A stretch of DNA of 37,009 nucleotides from Litorilituus sp. (lineage in GTDB: Bacteria; Pseudomonadota; Gammaproteobacteria; Enterobacterales; Alteromonadaceae), in contig JASMAS010000026.1 in the NCBI GenBank assembly GCA_030754235.1, positions 1 through 37,009 on the forward strand, read 5' to 3'. Position numbers and translations under genes: made by a program. Under the pieces are notes generated by a model that saw only the letters and a program-made list of their open reading frames with translations, did no database searches and was not told where the DNA came from. The stretch's first letter is position 1. Every line of letters starts with the position of its first letter. This document shows positions 7,731 to 16,686 of the stretch, piece after piece.

Positions 7731-10052
7731 ATGCAAAGATTAAGTTATCACAACTTATTTATGCTTCTTGTGACTTTATTACTGATATCGCAACCTTCAG
7801 CAGTACAAGCTAGCCCCAAAAAAGATCAAGACGCTTTAGTCTCACTTAAATCGTTAGAGATCCCTTTCAGCCAAGGAGAAATATCTTTAGATGCAGAGCT
7901 AGATGAGCCTATTTGGAACAATGCACTCATTGTTGATCTTAATATAGTAAATAGCCCATGGGATAACTTGCCTAGCCCAATTAAAACGACAGCGAAGCTC
8001 ATCGAAAACGGAGAATTTCTTTATATTGCTTTTATTGCTGAGGATCCAGAACCCAGTAAAATTCAAGGCTTTTTAACCGACAGAGACCTCGCTTGGTCAC
8101 ATGATTTAGTAGGCATTAAATTAGACACTCATAATAACCGCCGGTTAAATTACGAATTTTTTGTTAATCCCTACGGAGTTCAAAATGATGCAACCTTTAA
8201 TGAAATAACGGGGTTAGCAAACACGTCATGGGATAGCCTTTGGCATGCCTTTGGTAAAATAACACCACAGGGCTATCAAGTAGAAATTGCTATTCCTTAC
8301 AATATATTAAATTTTAAAGATGATGGTAAAACTAAACAATGGGCAATAGAGCTAGTAAGAACCTACCCCAGAGACCCTAAACTACGCCTTTCTCATGTAC
8401 CTATTAATAGAGATAACCCATGCTGGCTATGTCAATACCCAGAAGCTGTTGGCTTTGAAAAGGCGAAAATAGGTAAAAACTTACAATTAACCCCAGCGTT
8501 AACAGCCAGTAAATATGAAACCCGTAATATTTATGACGCCGAAGATAATACCAATTGGACAAGTGAAAATGATATTGAAGCAGGTATAGATTTACGTTGG
8601 GGTATTAATGCCAATAACTTATTAAACGTTACACTAAACCCTGACTTTTCAACCGTAGAAAGTGATAGTGGCCAACTCAATGTTAATACAAACTTTTCTT
8701 TATTTTATAAAGACAAACGTGCTTTTTTTCTCGATAACAGCGATTACTTTAGCAGTGACTTTGACTTAATCTATACACGTAATATCGCAGCTCCTGATTA
8801 TGGTGCCAAACTCACCGGCCGGATTGATAAACACAGCTACGGCGCGTTTATTACCAATGACACACAAACTAATATCTTATTACCGGGTAACTTAGAAGAT
8901 GACATAGCTACGCTAAATAAAGCAAGTCGCTCAGGGGCTTTACGTTACCGTTATGATTTGAATGAAGATCTAACTTTAGGTGCTATAAGCACAGTACGTT
9001 CAAGTGATAATTATCATAACTATGTTACGGGTGTTGATGCTTATTATCGAATCAATAGCTCTAATACCATCAAAGGCCAATTGTTAAATTCAAACACTTT
9101 ATACCCAGGTAGCATAACCAATATTGTAAACCTCACTGATGATAAGATTAACGACCTAGCTTATAAGGTCAATTTTAATCATTCTTCAGAATACTGGGTA
9201 ATAGATTTAGATCACCAAAGCATTGGAGAAAACTTTAGAGCTGATTTAGGTTATATGCCCCAAGTTGATTTTAAAACGGATAGAATTTTAGTAAAAAAAG
9301 TTTTTTATGGTGAACAAGACAGTTATTGGCAAGAAGCGGGCATTTCTGGTACATGGAAAATTGTTCACAACCAAAATAACGAATTAATAGAGAAAGAGTT
9401 GATTGCTCGCTTTGATACTGACGGCCCTTTGCAGTCCTCCTTGACTCTTGATTTAGTCCATGGGGAAAGAGTCGGACTGCGTGATGATATCAGCATTAGT
9501 GACATAGATAATAACACCCGTAAGTTTAAAGAAAACCAAGTTATCATTTCTGCGAATATAATGCCCAATAATCGTACTTACTTCTCAGTAGATTTAATAC
9601 TGGGGGATAAAATAGATTACGCTAATAACCGATTAGGTGATTTAACGCAAGTAGGGGCAAATATTGCGGTTTTTATTACCGATCATCTAGAGTTTGACTT
9701 TTATCAAAGCTATTCTGAATTAAAAGCAAATAATGAGCTAGGTCAAAAACAGAATGTTTATACGGAGAAAATTTCTGAACTTCGTTTATCATATCAATTT
9801 GATGTGCAAAGTTATTTGAAATTAAGCCTAATATATTTTGATACTGATACCAATCCAAATAATAACGGCACAATTTATTCAGCACAAGAAAAAGAGTTAT
9901 CGGCTAAGTTAATCTACGCCTACAAGTTAAATCCACAAACAGTATTTTTCTTAGGTTATTCTGATAATAGTTATCAAGATGATTACTTAAACAGCTTACA
10001 ACGAAAAGAGCGAACCTTTTTCACTAAAGTTAGCTATGCTTGGGCGCCATAA
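7731..10052 (+). CDS. Outer-membrane protein with CBM9-like N-terminus and DUF5916 barrel (paralog 2)
   Basis: An exported protein of 773 residues and close tandem paralog of the preceding gene. The signal peptide ends near SAVQAS (residue 28). The CBM9-like part spans about 40-240 and carries CWLCQ at the place of CELCQ in paralog 1. The DUF5916 barrel core is nearly collinear (NPDFSTVESD, KRAFFLDNSDYF, IYTRNIAAP, YGAKLTGR). The protein ends with the aromatic strand FFTKVSYAWAP, as expected for a barrel. The Cys-rich insertion of paralog 1 is missing. ATG 7731 is preceded by GGATAA. A strong terminator follows at 10080. The palindrome upstream suggests that it may be controlled separately from paralog 1. 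Ligand unknown. Confidence 0.82.
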   Translation: MQRLSYHNLFMLLVTLLLISQPSAVQASPKKDQDALVSLKSLEIPFSQGEISLDAELDEPIWNNALIVDLNIVNSPWDNLPSPIKTTAKLIENGEFLYIAFIAEDPEPSKIQGFLTDRDLAWSHDLVGIKLDTHNNRRLNYEFFVNPYGVQNDATFNEITGLANTSWDSLWHAFGKITPQGYQVEIAIPYNILNFKDDGKTKQWAIELVRTYPRDPKLRLSHVPINRDNPCWLCQYPEAVGFEKAKIGKNLQLTPALTASKYETRNIYDAEDNTNWTSENDIEAGIDLRWGINANNLLNVTLNPDFSTVESDSGQLNVNTNFSLFYKDKRAFFLDNSDYFSSDFDLIYTRNIAAPDYGAKLTGRIDKHSYGAFITNDTQTNILLPGNLEDDIATLNKASRSGALRYRYDLNEDLTLGAISTVRSSDNYHNYVTGVDAYYRINSSNTIKGQLLNSNTLYPGSITNIVNLTDDKINDLAYKVNFNHSSEYWVIDLDHQSIGENFRADLGYMPQVDFKTDRILVKKVFYGEQDSYWQEAGISGTWKIVHNQNNELIEKELIARFDTDGPLQSSLTLDLVHGERVGLRDDISISDIDNNTRKFKENQVIISANIMPNNRTYFSVDLILGDKIDYANNRLGDLTQVGANIAVFITDHLEFDFYQSYSELKANNELGQKQNVYTEKISELRLSYQFDVQSYLKLSLIYFDTDTNPNNNGTIYSAQEKELSAKLIYAYKLNPQTVFFLGYSDNSYQDDYLNSLQRKERTFFTKVSYAWAP

Positions 10053-10079
10053 ATAACACATAACTTCAGTATACATATG

Positions 10080-10110
10080 CGCCTAGTTAAGATGAAATTA
10101 GGCGTTTGTT
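10080..10110 (+). terminator. Rho-independent terminator after the second DUF5916 gene
   Basis: The stem CGCCTAGTT (10080-10088) pairs with AATTAGGCG (10096-10104) with one G-T wobble and a 7-base loop, followed by TTTGTT. On the other strand no T run follows, so it serves the plus-strand gene. Confidence 0.7.
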
Positions 10111-10120
10111 CAATTAACAG

Positions 10121-11266
10121 TCATTTATTCAACGATGACTTTCTTAAATCAATTACAACGGTTGCTGAAATTTTATCATGAATAGCTTGCCTATTCGGAT
10201 CCCAATAGATTTGCATAAAACCAAGCAATCCTGTGGCAATACCTGCACCATAGCCACCATAACGACCAAAACTATCCCACAACGACAGCGGTGTACCATC
10301 TAATTGTAATACTTTGATACCTAGTATTTTTTTTCCTAAAGTTTGTCCCCCGCCTAGAGCGGTAGACACGGTGAAATAAAAACTAGCCCAACCAAAACCT
10401 AAGCCAAGATCTTCAATAATGCCTTTTACCCATTCAATAATGGAGTAGATAGGTTTTTTGAGCTTTTTCTCTTTCAATGTTTCAAGAGACGTTAACTTAC
10501 CCTCATCAGGTAACACTAACTCATTACTTTTGCTTTGAACAAGCGGTAAAGTTCCCTTTAAACGAGAAAGTTCCGCATGAAAACGTTTATACATCAATTC
10601 AATGTTTTGTTTGTGCTCCCTTTCTGTTAATTGGATTTCTTGGACAATATCAGCAAATATTTCGTTAAGCTGTGAACCTTCAACATGAATGTCTTTGTCA
10701 AAAGTGATCTTTGCCAGTTGAGTGGCAACTAAATTTAATTCATTTTGCCAACAAGTCAACGTCTCACATGCACTGTCGGCAATAGTATACCCCGCTGAAA
10801 CGATATAGTCGCTAATAGCCAAAGATTGATCCAAAACCAAATCATCCGCATCCGTATAAACAATAGATTCACTCCCTTCTATATCAATATAGTTTACTAA
10901 TGGGTGAATGGTATCGACTATGACAAGAAAGACGATTATGCTCGCAATAAAACGCATCATAGCTCGGCGCTTATATCCTTTAATTTTACCTTGTGCCATA
11001 GCTCTTTTTTTATTGCCTAAATAATAAAAAGTCATTGCAATAGCAAGAGCTAATAACCCACCTGGGATATCACTTAACATAGCAATTAAGACAACATCTA
11101 TCAGCAAAGCAATAGCCCGTTTACTCGGTGAAGCAAGTGGTAAACCAAATAGGGATTTATCTAATGTAAAAGCAAAAGGGGTTAAATAATGTTTCGTTTC
11201 TTCTTCTGATAATCTACTAACATCTGTGCTGATGACGTTGTTAATATCAACCAATTCCTGCGACAT
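10121..11266 (-). CDS. RDD-family membrane protein with a large internal insertion
   Basis: A protein of 381 residues. The first half of an RDD domain is at about 48-80 (SPSKRAIALLIDVVLIAML, with the family Arg50 and Asp57). The second half is at about 290-375 (GGGQTLGKKILGIKVLQLDG, then AIHDKISATVV with the family Asp). Between them lies a helix at about 104-120 and then roughly 160 mostly hydrophilic, helical residues, so the RDD domain is split. RDD proteins are membrane proteins with a suggested transport role, but no substrate is known. ATG 11266 has GAGGG upstream. The gene lies 22 bp after the VWA gene and is third in the MoxR-VWA-RDD operon. Confidence 0.75.
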   Translation of the reverse strand: MSQELVDINNVISTDVSRLSEEETKHYLTPFAFTLDKSLFGLPLASPSKRAIALLIDVVLIAMLSDIPGGLLALAIAMTFYYLGNKKRAMAQGKIKGYKRRAMMRFIASIIVFLVIVDTIHPLVNYIDIEGSESIVYTDADDLVLDQSLAISDYIVSAGYTIADSACETLTCWQNELNLVATQLAKITFDKDIHVEGSQLNEIFADIVQEIQLTEREHKQNIELMYKRFHAELSRLKGTLPLVQSKSNELVLPDEGKLTSLETLKEKKLKKPIYSIIEWVKGIIEDLGLGFGWASFYFTVSTALGGGQTLGKKILGIKVLQLDGTPLSLWDSFGRYGGYGAGIATGLLGFMQIYWDPNRQAIHDKISATVVIDLRKSSLNK

Positions 11267-11288
11267 TATTTAACCCTCAAAGATTTTA

Positions 11289-12461
11289 TTAAACGAGTAC
11301 TTTAATTCCCCGCCCTAACCCTGCCAGGGTTAACGGATACATTTTATGTGCAACAAGTTGTTGCATAATTTGTATTGAACCATAGTAAGGCCATTGTTGT
11401 TCTGATTGTGGGTTTAACCATATCACTTTATCGAAATGATCGGTTAATCTTTGCATCCACACACTACCCGGCTCTTCATTCCAGTGTTCAACACTGCCAC
11501 CTGGGTACGTAATTTCATAGGGCCCCATGGTAGCATCGCCAACAAAAATCACTTTATAGTCACGACTGTAAGTATGAAGTACTTGTAACAAATCAATTTT
11601 TTCACTATGTCGACGGTTATTATCTTTCCATACGGTTTCATAAATACAATTATGAAAATAAAAAAACTCTAAATGCTTAAATTCACCATGTACCGCAGAA
11701 AATAATTGCTCACACACTTTTATGTGATCATCCATTGAGCCCCCAATATCAAAAAACATTAACACTTTAATGGCATTGTGGCGCTCGGGCTTCATTTTGA
11801 TATCAAGATAACCGGCATTACGAGCAGTTGCCGAGATAGTGTCATCAAGTGCCAATTCTTCACTGCTACCTGCTCGCGCGAATTGTCGTAATTTTCGCAG
11901 AGCCACTTTCATATTTCGTGTGCCTAACTCAATATTAGCATCAAGATTTTTAAATTGGCGTTTATCCCACACTTTAGACGCTTTTCTATGCCTTGACCCC
12001 TCTTGCCCAATTCGCACACCCTCAGGGTTATAGCCATAAGCACCAAAAGGCGAAGTACCGCCAGTGCCAATCCACTTATTACCACCTTGATGACGTTTTT
12101 CTTGCTCATTTAAACGTTCAGCTAACGTTTCCATTAACTTCTCTAAGCCGCCTAACGCTTCAATTTTTGCTTTTTCTTCTTCCGTTAACTGTTTTTCAAA
12201 GTGTTTCTTTAACCACGCTTCTGGGATGTTAGAAAGATCTAGCTCCAGACTCGAAACACCTTTAAAGTAATCAGCAAAAGCGCGATCAAATTTATCAAAA
12301 TATGCTTCATCCTTGACGAGTAATGTACGACTTAATGAGTAGAAATCATCAATATTAGCAAAAACAACCTTTTGCTCTAAAGCCCTAATTAAATCTAATA
12401 ATTCTCGTAGTGTGCAAGGTACTTTGTATTGGCGAACTTTACAAAAAAAATCAATTAACAT
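11289..12461 (-). CDS. CoxE-like VWA-domain protein paired with a MoxR ATPase
   Basis: A protein of 390 residues. An N-terminal helical region (1-125) precedes a basic middle and a C-terminal VWA domain at about 228-390. The metal site reads FFDIGGSMDDH (Asp238, Gly240, Ser242), so the usual DxSxS motif has Gly for the first Ser. A later GDATMGP carries the remaining Asp and Thr. This type of VWA protein is nearly always encoded next to a MoxR AAA+ ATPase and is thought to act with it as a metal-insertion or complex-assembly chaperone. The start lies 15 bp after the ATPase stop, so the two are translated together. No signal peptide or membrane helix is seen, so it is cytoplasmic. Confidence 0.85.
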   Translation of the reverse strand: MLIDFFCKVRQYKVPCTLRELLDLIRALEQKVVFANIDDFYSLSRTLLVKDEAYFDKFDRAFADYFKGVSSLELDLSNIPEAWLKKHFEKQLTEEEKAKIEALGGLEKLMETLAERLNEQEKRHQGGNKWIGTGGTSPFGAYGYNPEGVRIGQEGSRHRKASKVWDKRQFKNLDANIELGTRNMKVALRKLRQFARAGSSEELALDDTISATARNAGYLDIKMKPERHNAIKVLMFFDIGGSMDDHIKVCEQLFSAVHGEFKHLEFFYFHNCIYETVWKDNNRRHSEKIDLLQVLHTYSRDYKVIFVGDATMGPYEITYPGGSVEHWNEEPGSVWMQRLTDHFDKVIWLNPQSEQQWPYYGSIQIMQQLVAHKMYPLTLAGLGRGIKVLV

Positions 12462-12476
12462 GATTTAACCTCAAAA

Positions 12477-13322
12477 CTAGCGTTGACGCTGGTGCATAAA
12501 AGCTAATTTTTCAAACAGATGTACATCTTGCTCGTTCTTCAATAATGCACCATGCAACGGTGGAATAACTTTCTTTTGTCGCGTTTCATGTAGTACTTCT
12601 TCAGAAATATCCTCTGCCAAAAGTAACTTTAACCAATCAATTAACTCTGACGTTGATGGCTTCTTCTTTAAGCCGGGTATATCACGTAACTCAAAAAATA
12701 ACGCTAACGCTTCATCTAAAAGCACTTGTTTAATATTAGGGAAATGTACATCAACGATGGCTTGCATTTCATCTTTTTCAGGAAAACTAATGTAGTGAAA
12801 AAAACAACGGCGTAAAAAGGCATCAGGGAGTTCCTTTTCATTATTTGAGGTAATAATAATAATAGGTCTTTGCTTAGCAATAACTTTTTCTTGCGTTTCA
12901 TAGACAAAAAATTCCATTTTATCTAACTCTAATAATAAATCATTAGGAAACTCAATGTCTGCTTTATCAATTTCATCAATTAATAATACTGGCCGTTTAT
13001 CAGCAGTAAAAGCATGCCACAATTTTCCTTTAATGATGTAGTTGGCAATATTTTTTACTTTTTCATCACCTAATTGGCTATCTCTTAAACGAGATACGGC
13101 ATCATATTCATATAAACCTTGTTGTGCTTTAGTCGTTGATTTTACATGCCATGAAATAAGGTCAACACCTAAACTTTCTGCCAACTCCTCGGCCAACATC
13201 GTTTTACCTGTACCGGGCTCACCTTTAATTAATAATGGTCGTTCTAATGCAATAGCAGCATTGACTGCTAGTTGTAATTCGCTTGAAGCAATATAATTTG
13301 TTGTACCTTGAAATGCACTCAT
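12477..13322 (-). CDS. MoxR-family AAA+ ATPase
   Basis: A protein of 281 residues. Walker A is GEPGTGKT (34-41), Walker B is LLIDEIDKAD with Asp116 and Glu117, sensor 1 is TSNNEKE around Asn150, and the arginine finger region is FLRRCFFHYI. A C-terminal lid helix bundle follows (to about 260). MoxR-type ATPases work with VWA proteins as chaperones that activate or assemble partner complexes. The gene is first in a three-gene minus-strand operon with the VWA and RDD genes. It is divergent from cysK across a 162-bp spacer. The client is not identifiable from the neighbours. Confidence 0.88.
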   Translation of the reverse strand: MSAFQGTTNYIASSELQLAVNAAIALERPLLIKGEPGTGKTMLAEELAESLGVDLISWHVKSTTKAQQGLYEYDAVSRLRDSQLGDEKVKNIANYIIKGKLWHAFTADKRPVLLIDEIDKADIEFPNDLLLELDKMEFFVYETQEKVIAKQRPIIIITSNNEKELPDAFLRRCFFHYISFPEKDEMQAIVDVHFPNIKQVLLDEALALFFELRDIPGLKKKPSTSELIDWLKLLLAEDISEEVLHETRQKKVIPPLHGALLKNEQDVHLFEKLAFMHQRQR

Positions 13323-13484
13323 TGTTACTTTTTAAAAACCTTATCTTTGTATTAGTGATATTTGTACTAAATTAACCTTTATCTATTCCATAAAAGCATA
13401 TAAGTTATAACAAAATATCACTTCTTTTTCTATCATAAGTCGCTAATCTTAACAGGTATATAAAATAGCCCATAGGATTTTACC

Positions 13485-14480
13485 ATGTCTAATATATTTG
13501 AAGATAATTCAACCTCTATTGGTAACACACCATTAGTAAAACTGAACCGTGTTATAAAGAGCAAAAACGCTGACGGAACAACTACAGCAACGGTTTTAGC
13601 TAAAGTAGAAGCAAGGAACCCTAGCTTTAGCGTTAAGTGTAGAATTGGTGCTAGCATGGTGTGGGATGCTGAAGAAAAAGGTTTGCTAAGTGCTGGAAAT
13701 GAAATTATTGAACCAACCAGTGGTAATACAGGTATTGCGCTAGCCTTCGTTGCTGCTGCCCGTGGCTATGCAATTACGCTAACCATGCCAAGTACTATGA
13801 GTTTAGAGCGTCGTAAATTGCTCACTGCGCTTGGGGCTAAAGTAGAGCTAACTGACGGCGCTAAGGGGATGAATGGTGCTATTGCTAAAGCCCAAGAGAT
13901 TAAAGACTCAAATCCTGACAAGTATGTTTTATTAGGGCAATTTGATAATCCAGCAAATCCACAGATACATGAAAAAACGACAGGCCCTGAAATTTGGCAA
14001 GATACTGAAGGCAATGTTGATATTTTTGTTGCTGGTGTTGGAACAGGTGGAACCATTACAGGTACTAGCCGTTACTTAAAACTAACCCAAGGTAAAAGTG
14101 TTAAAACGGTAGCTGTTGAGCCAACAGACTCACCTGTTATCAGCCAAAAACTTGCTGGTGAAGAATTAACACCTGGCCCTCATAAAATTCAAGGCATAGG
14201 CGCTGGCTTTATCCCTGGTAACTTAGATCTAGAAATGATTGATGCTGTTGAGCTTGTTTCTAATGATGATGCTATGTCTATGTCGCATCGTTTAATGAAA
14301 GAAGAAGGCATTTTAGCTGGCATTTCATCGGGTGCTGCGGTAATGGCTGCTAAGCGTCTTGCAGAGCAACCTGAAAATTCAGGTAAAACGATTGTCGTCA
14401 TTTTACCAAGTTCTGCAGAGCGTTACTTATCCAGTGCTTTGTTCAGTGATAGCTTTTCAGATAAAGAATTAGTTCAATAA
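13485..14480 (+). CDS. cysK: Cysteine synthase A (O-acetylserine sulfhydrylase)
   Basis: Makes cysteine from O-acetylserine and sulfide with pyridoxal phosphate, in the cytoplasm. Lys51 in [12 protein letters not shown] is the PLP Schiff-base lysine. [11 protein letters not shown] (77-87) is the substrate loop, and [10 protein letters not shown] is the phosphate-binding loop. The length of 331 residues is close to the usual 310-325, with a short family-typical C-terminal extension. ATG 13485 has AGGA seven bases upstream. A strong terminator follows directly, so it is probably transcribed alone. I see no truncation or missing motif. Confidence 0.95.
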   Translation: MSNIFEDNSTSIGNTPLVKLNRVIKSKNADGTTTATVLAKVEARNPSFSVKCRIGASMVWDAEEKGLLSAGNEIIEPTSGNTGIALAFVAAARGYAITLTMPSTMSLERRKLLTALGAKVELTDGAKGMNGAIAKAQEIKDSNPDKYVLLGQFDNPANPQIHEKTTGPEIWQDTEGNVDIFVAGVGTGGTITGTSRYLKLTQGKSVKTVAVEPTDSPVISQKLAGEELTPGPHKIQGIGAGFIPGNLDLEMIDAVELVSNDDAMSMSHRLMKEEGILAGISSGAAVMAAKRLAEQPENSGKTIVVILPSSAERYLSSALFSDSFSDKELVQ

Positions 14481-14502
14481 GTTATTCAGCCCAATATTGT
14501 TT

Positions 14503-14526
14503 AAAAGGTGCTTCAGCACCTTTTTT
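14503..14526 (+). terminator. Rho-independent terminator of cysK
   Basis: AAAAGGTGC (14503-14511) pairs with GCACCTTTT (14516-14524) around a TTCA loop and runs into a T6 tract. Confidence 0.85.
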
Positions 14527-14640
14527 ATTATCTAGCTTTCCAGCTATAAATAATAACGACTAAAATACATTTTCAGATTGTTGTGTCCCTGTATTTTAGG
14601 TTATGCTTAATAGATTAATACTAGGCATAAGAAGTCAGTT

Positions 14641-15075
14641 ATGTTCAAACCTAATCCCCTCTTTATTTTTATAATTTTTCTACTTAGTGCTTGTAGTGAT
14701 GATAAACAAGAGATCACTGAAATGGATAACCCTGAACTTGTTTCGGTTGCTTTTTTTGATGCGCTATATAATAAGAAAGATACCAAAAAAGCCGCTTCTG
14801 TCTGTGCTCCTAAAATTGCTCGCTTGATACGACACTACCAATCAGCTAATGCAGTAGCTCGTCACCTGTTTAATATGTCTTTTGACCGCGTTAAAATAAA
14901 ACCCGATGACAGCGGTGTAAAGATTAGAGAACAATTTAAAAATAAAGCCGTGATTACACTGTATTTTGATGGCTACTATCAAGATAAACGTTTAAAAGAT
15001 GTAAAACGTTTATCATTAGTACAGATTGACGGCGGAAAATGGATAATTAATAAAATTTTAAAAGACCCTTTTTAA
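14641..15075 (+). CDS. Small lipoprotein, DUF4878/NTF2-like
   Basis: A protein of 144 residues with a lipoprotein signal: hydrophobic FIFIIFLLSAC with the lipobox Cys at residue 18, followed by SDD. The two acidic residues after the Cys leave inner- or outer-membrane sorting open. The mature part (PELVSVAFFDALYNKKDTKKAA, VITLYFDGYY, GGKWIINKIL) has the helix-then-sheet pattern of DUF4878/NTF2-like domains. Function unknown. It stands alone between cysK and the convergent nhaD. Confidence 0.6.
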   Translation: MFKPNPLFIFIIFLLSACSDDKQEITEMDNPELVSVAFFDALYNKKDTKKAASVCAPKIARLIRHYQSANAVARHLFNMSFDRVKIKPDDSGVKIREQFKNKAVITLYFDGYYQDKRLKDVKRLSLVQIDGGKWIINKILKDPF

Positions 15076-15111
15076 CATATAATGTAGATTTTGCTTAGTT
15101 GGAAATAAGCC

Positions 15112-16425
15112 CTATCCATTCACCAATAAATGCACCCAAATACTAATGCCATAGCCTAAGGCAATAACAGGAGTCCATTTTAGGTGACCAAAAAAAGTAT
15201 ATATGCCTCTAGCCTGCCCCATTAATGCAACGCCCGCTGCAGAGCCAATAGATAACATGCTACCACCAACACCGGCCGTTAAGGTGACTAGTAGCCACTG
15301 ACTAGAGGACATTTCAGGGTTCATTTGTAACACAGCGACCATAATTGGAATGTTATCGAGGATTGAAGAAAATACGCCGACCAAGATGTTAGCAATTGTT
15401 GGCCCAAGCTCTAAATATAAGTAGCTAGACAAATGAGATAAATAGCCAATAAAACCTAAACCACCAACACACATGATAACTCCAAAGAAAAACAACAAAG
15501 TATCCCACTCAGCTCTGGCAACTTCACGATAACTATCAAAAGCAGCAACATCACCTATTTGACCATAAATGGGTTTATCATGTTTTAAAGAAACATGTGT
15601 TTTTCTTAAGTAATAACCAAAAAATTTAAGGTAAGCTAAACCTGTTATCATGCCTAAAAAAGGAGGTAGATGAAGGAAGTTATGAAAAGAAACGGCTGTT
15701 ACAATAGTGGCAAAAAATAATGCCATAATACGTTTTGCTCCACGTTTCATGACAATTTTTTCAGTAGTAATTGACGGCTTATCATTGTCAATTGCCATAG
15801 ACATAAAAATAGCGGGCACTAGATAATTAACCACAGATGGAATAAATAAAGCAAAGAAGGCGACAAAAGATAAGTGACCCTTTTGCCAAACCATCAAAGT
15901 AGTAATATCACCAAATGGGCTAAAGGCACCACCAGCATTAGCCGCGACAACAATATTAACACAACTAATAGCAACAAACTTTTGATTATTTTTTCCAACG
16001 GTTATAACTACCGCACACATCACTAATGCCGTTGTTAAATTATCAATAAGAGGGGAAAGAAGAAAACTTAACGCACCAGTAATCCAAAATAAATGCTGAT
16101 AGCTATAACCTTGATTGACGAGCCAACTACGCAGTTTTTCAAAGACTTGCCGCTCACTCATTGCATTGACATAAGTCATTGCTGTCAGTAAAAAAAGAAA
16201 AAGTTCGCAAAATTCCACTAGAAAATGTCTAACCGCTGCTTCAACGACTTGGGGTTCAGACGTTTTAGTGTATTTGAATGCAATTAACGCCCAAATAAGC
16301 CCAGCAGCAATTAACACCGGCTTTGACTTTCTCATATGCGTGAATTCTTCTGCAATCACTAAAAGATATGCCAATGTAAAAAGCACTATTGCGCTGTAAC
16401 CAACCCAATCTGTAGTTAAGTCCAT
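15112..16425 (-). CDS. nhaD: Na+/H+ antiporter of the NhaD family
   Basis: An integral membrane transporter of 437 residues with about 12 hydrophobic helices. It exchanges sodium (or lithium) for protons across the inner membrane, which suits a marine cell. Family marks are LSPLIDNLTTALVMCAV, NIVVAANAGGAFSPFGDITTLMVW, GVFSSILDNIPIMVAVL and AGVGGSMLSIGSAAGVALMG. ATG 16425 is preferred over the TTG at 16449 because the protein then starts close to the first helix (MDLTTDWVGYSAIVLF). It is convergent with the lipoprotein gene, with 36 bp between stops. Confidence 0.9.
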   Translation of the reverse strand: MDLTTDWVGYSAIVLFTLAYLLVIAEEFTHMRKSKPVLIAAGLIWALIAFKYTKTSEPQVVEAAVRHFLVEFCELFLFLLTAMTYVNAMSERQVFEKLRSWLVNQGYSYQHLFWITGALSFLLSPLIDNLTTALVMCAVVITVGKNNQKFVAISCVNIVVAANAGGAFSPFGDITTLMVWQKGHLSFVAFFALFIPSVVNYLVPAIFMSMAIDNDKPSITTEKIVMKRGAKRIMALFFATIVTAVSFHNFLHLPPFLGMITGLAYLKFFGYYLRKTHVSLKHDKPIYGQIGDVAAFDSYREVARAEWDTLLFFFGVIMCVGGLGFIGYLSHLSSYLYLELGPTIANILVGVFSSILDNIPIMVAVLQMNPEMSSSQWLLVTLTAGVGGSMLSIGSAAGVALMGQARGIYTFFGHLKWTPVIALGYGISIWVHLLVNG

Positions 16426-16686
16426 AATAGTATAAGATTTTAAATGCAACTTACTTAAACGTAGACTAATGTTGCTGCTTGAGTCAATAACAAGTAAAAA
16501 CTATTATCATAACCCTTTTCAATATTACCCGCTCTAAAGCACTTATTTAAACCTTAGCATTTGCTAAATTAACACGCACACATCTTAAACATTCAATCAT
16601 ACTTTACCGAGCATAACTTCGCAGTTATAGCAACTGAGTACTATCCTTGTTTTAAAAGCTTAGGTAGCTCAGCCATATACCATTTA

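Noticed and set aside
13766-14056. A 96-codon frame opposite cysK
   Set aside because: It is antisense to a well-supported cysK and has no recognisable motif.
16663-16673. GGTAGCTCAGC, like a tRNA D-arm
   Set aside because: No matching acceptor stem, anticodon loop or T-arm could be found around it.
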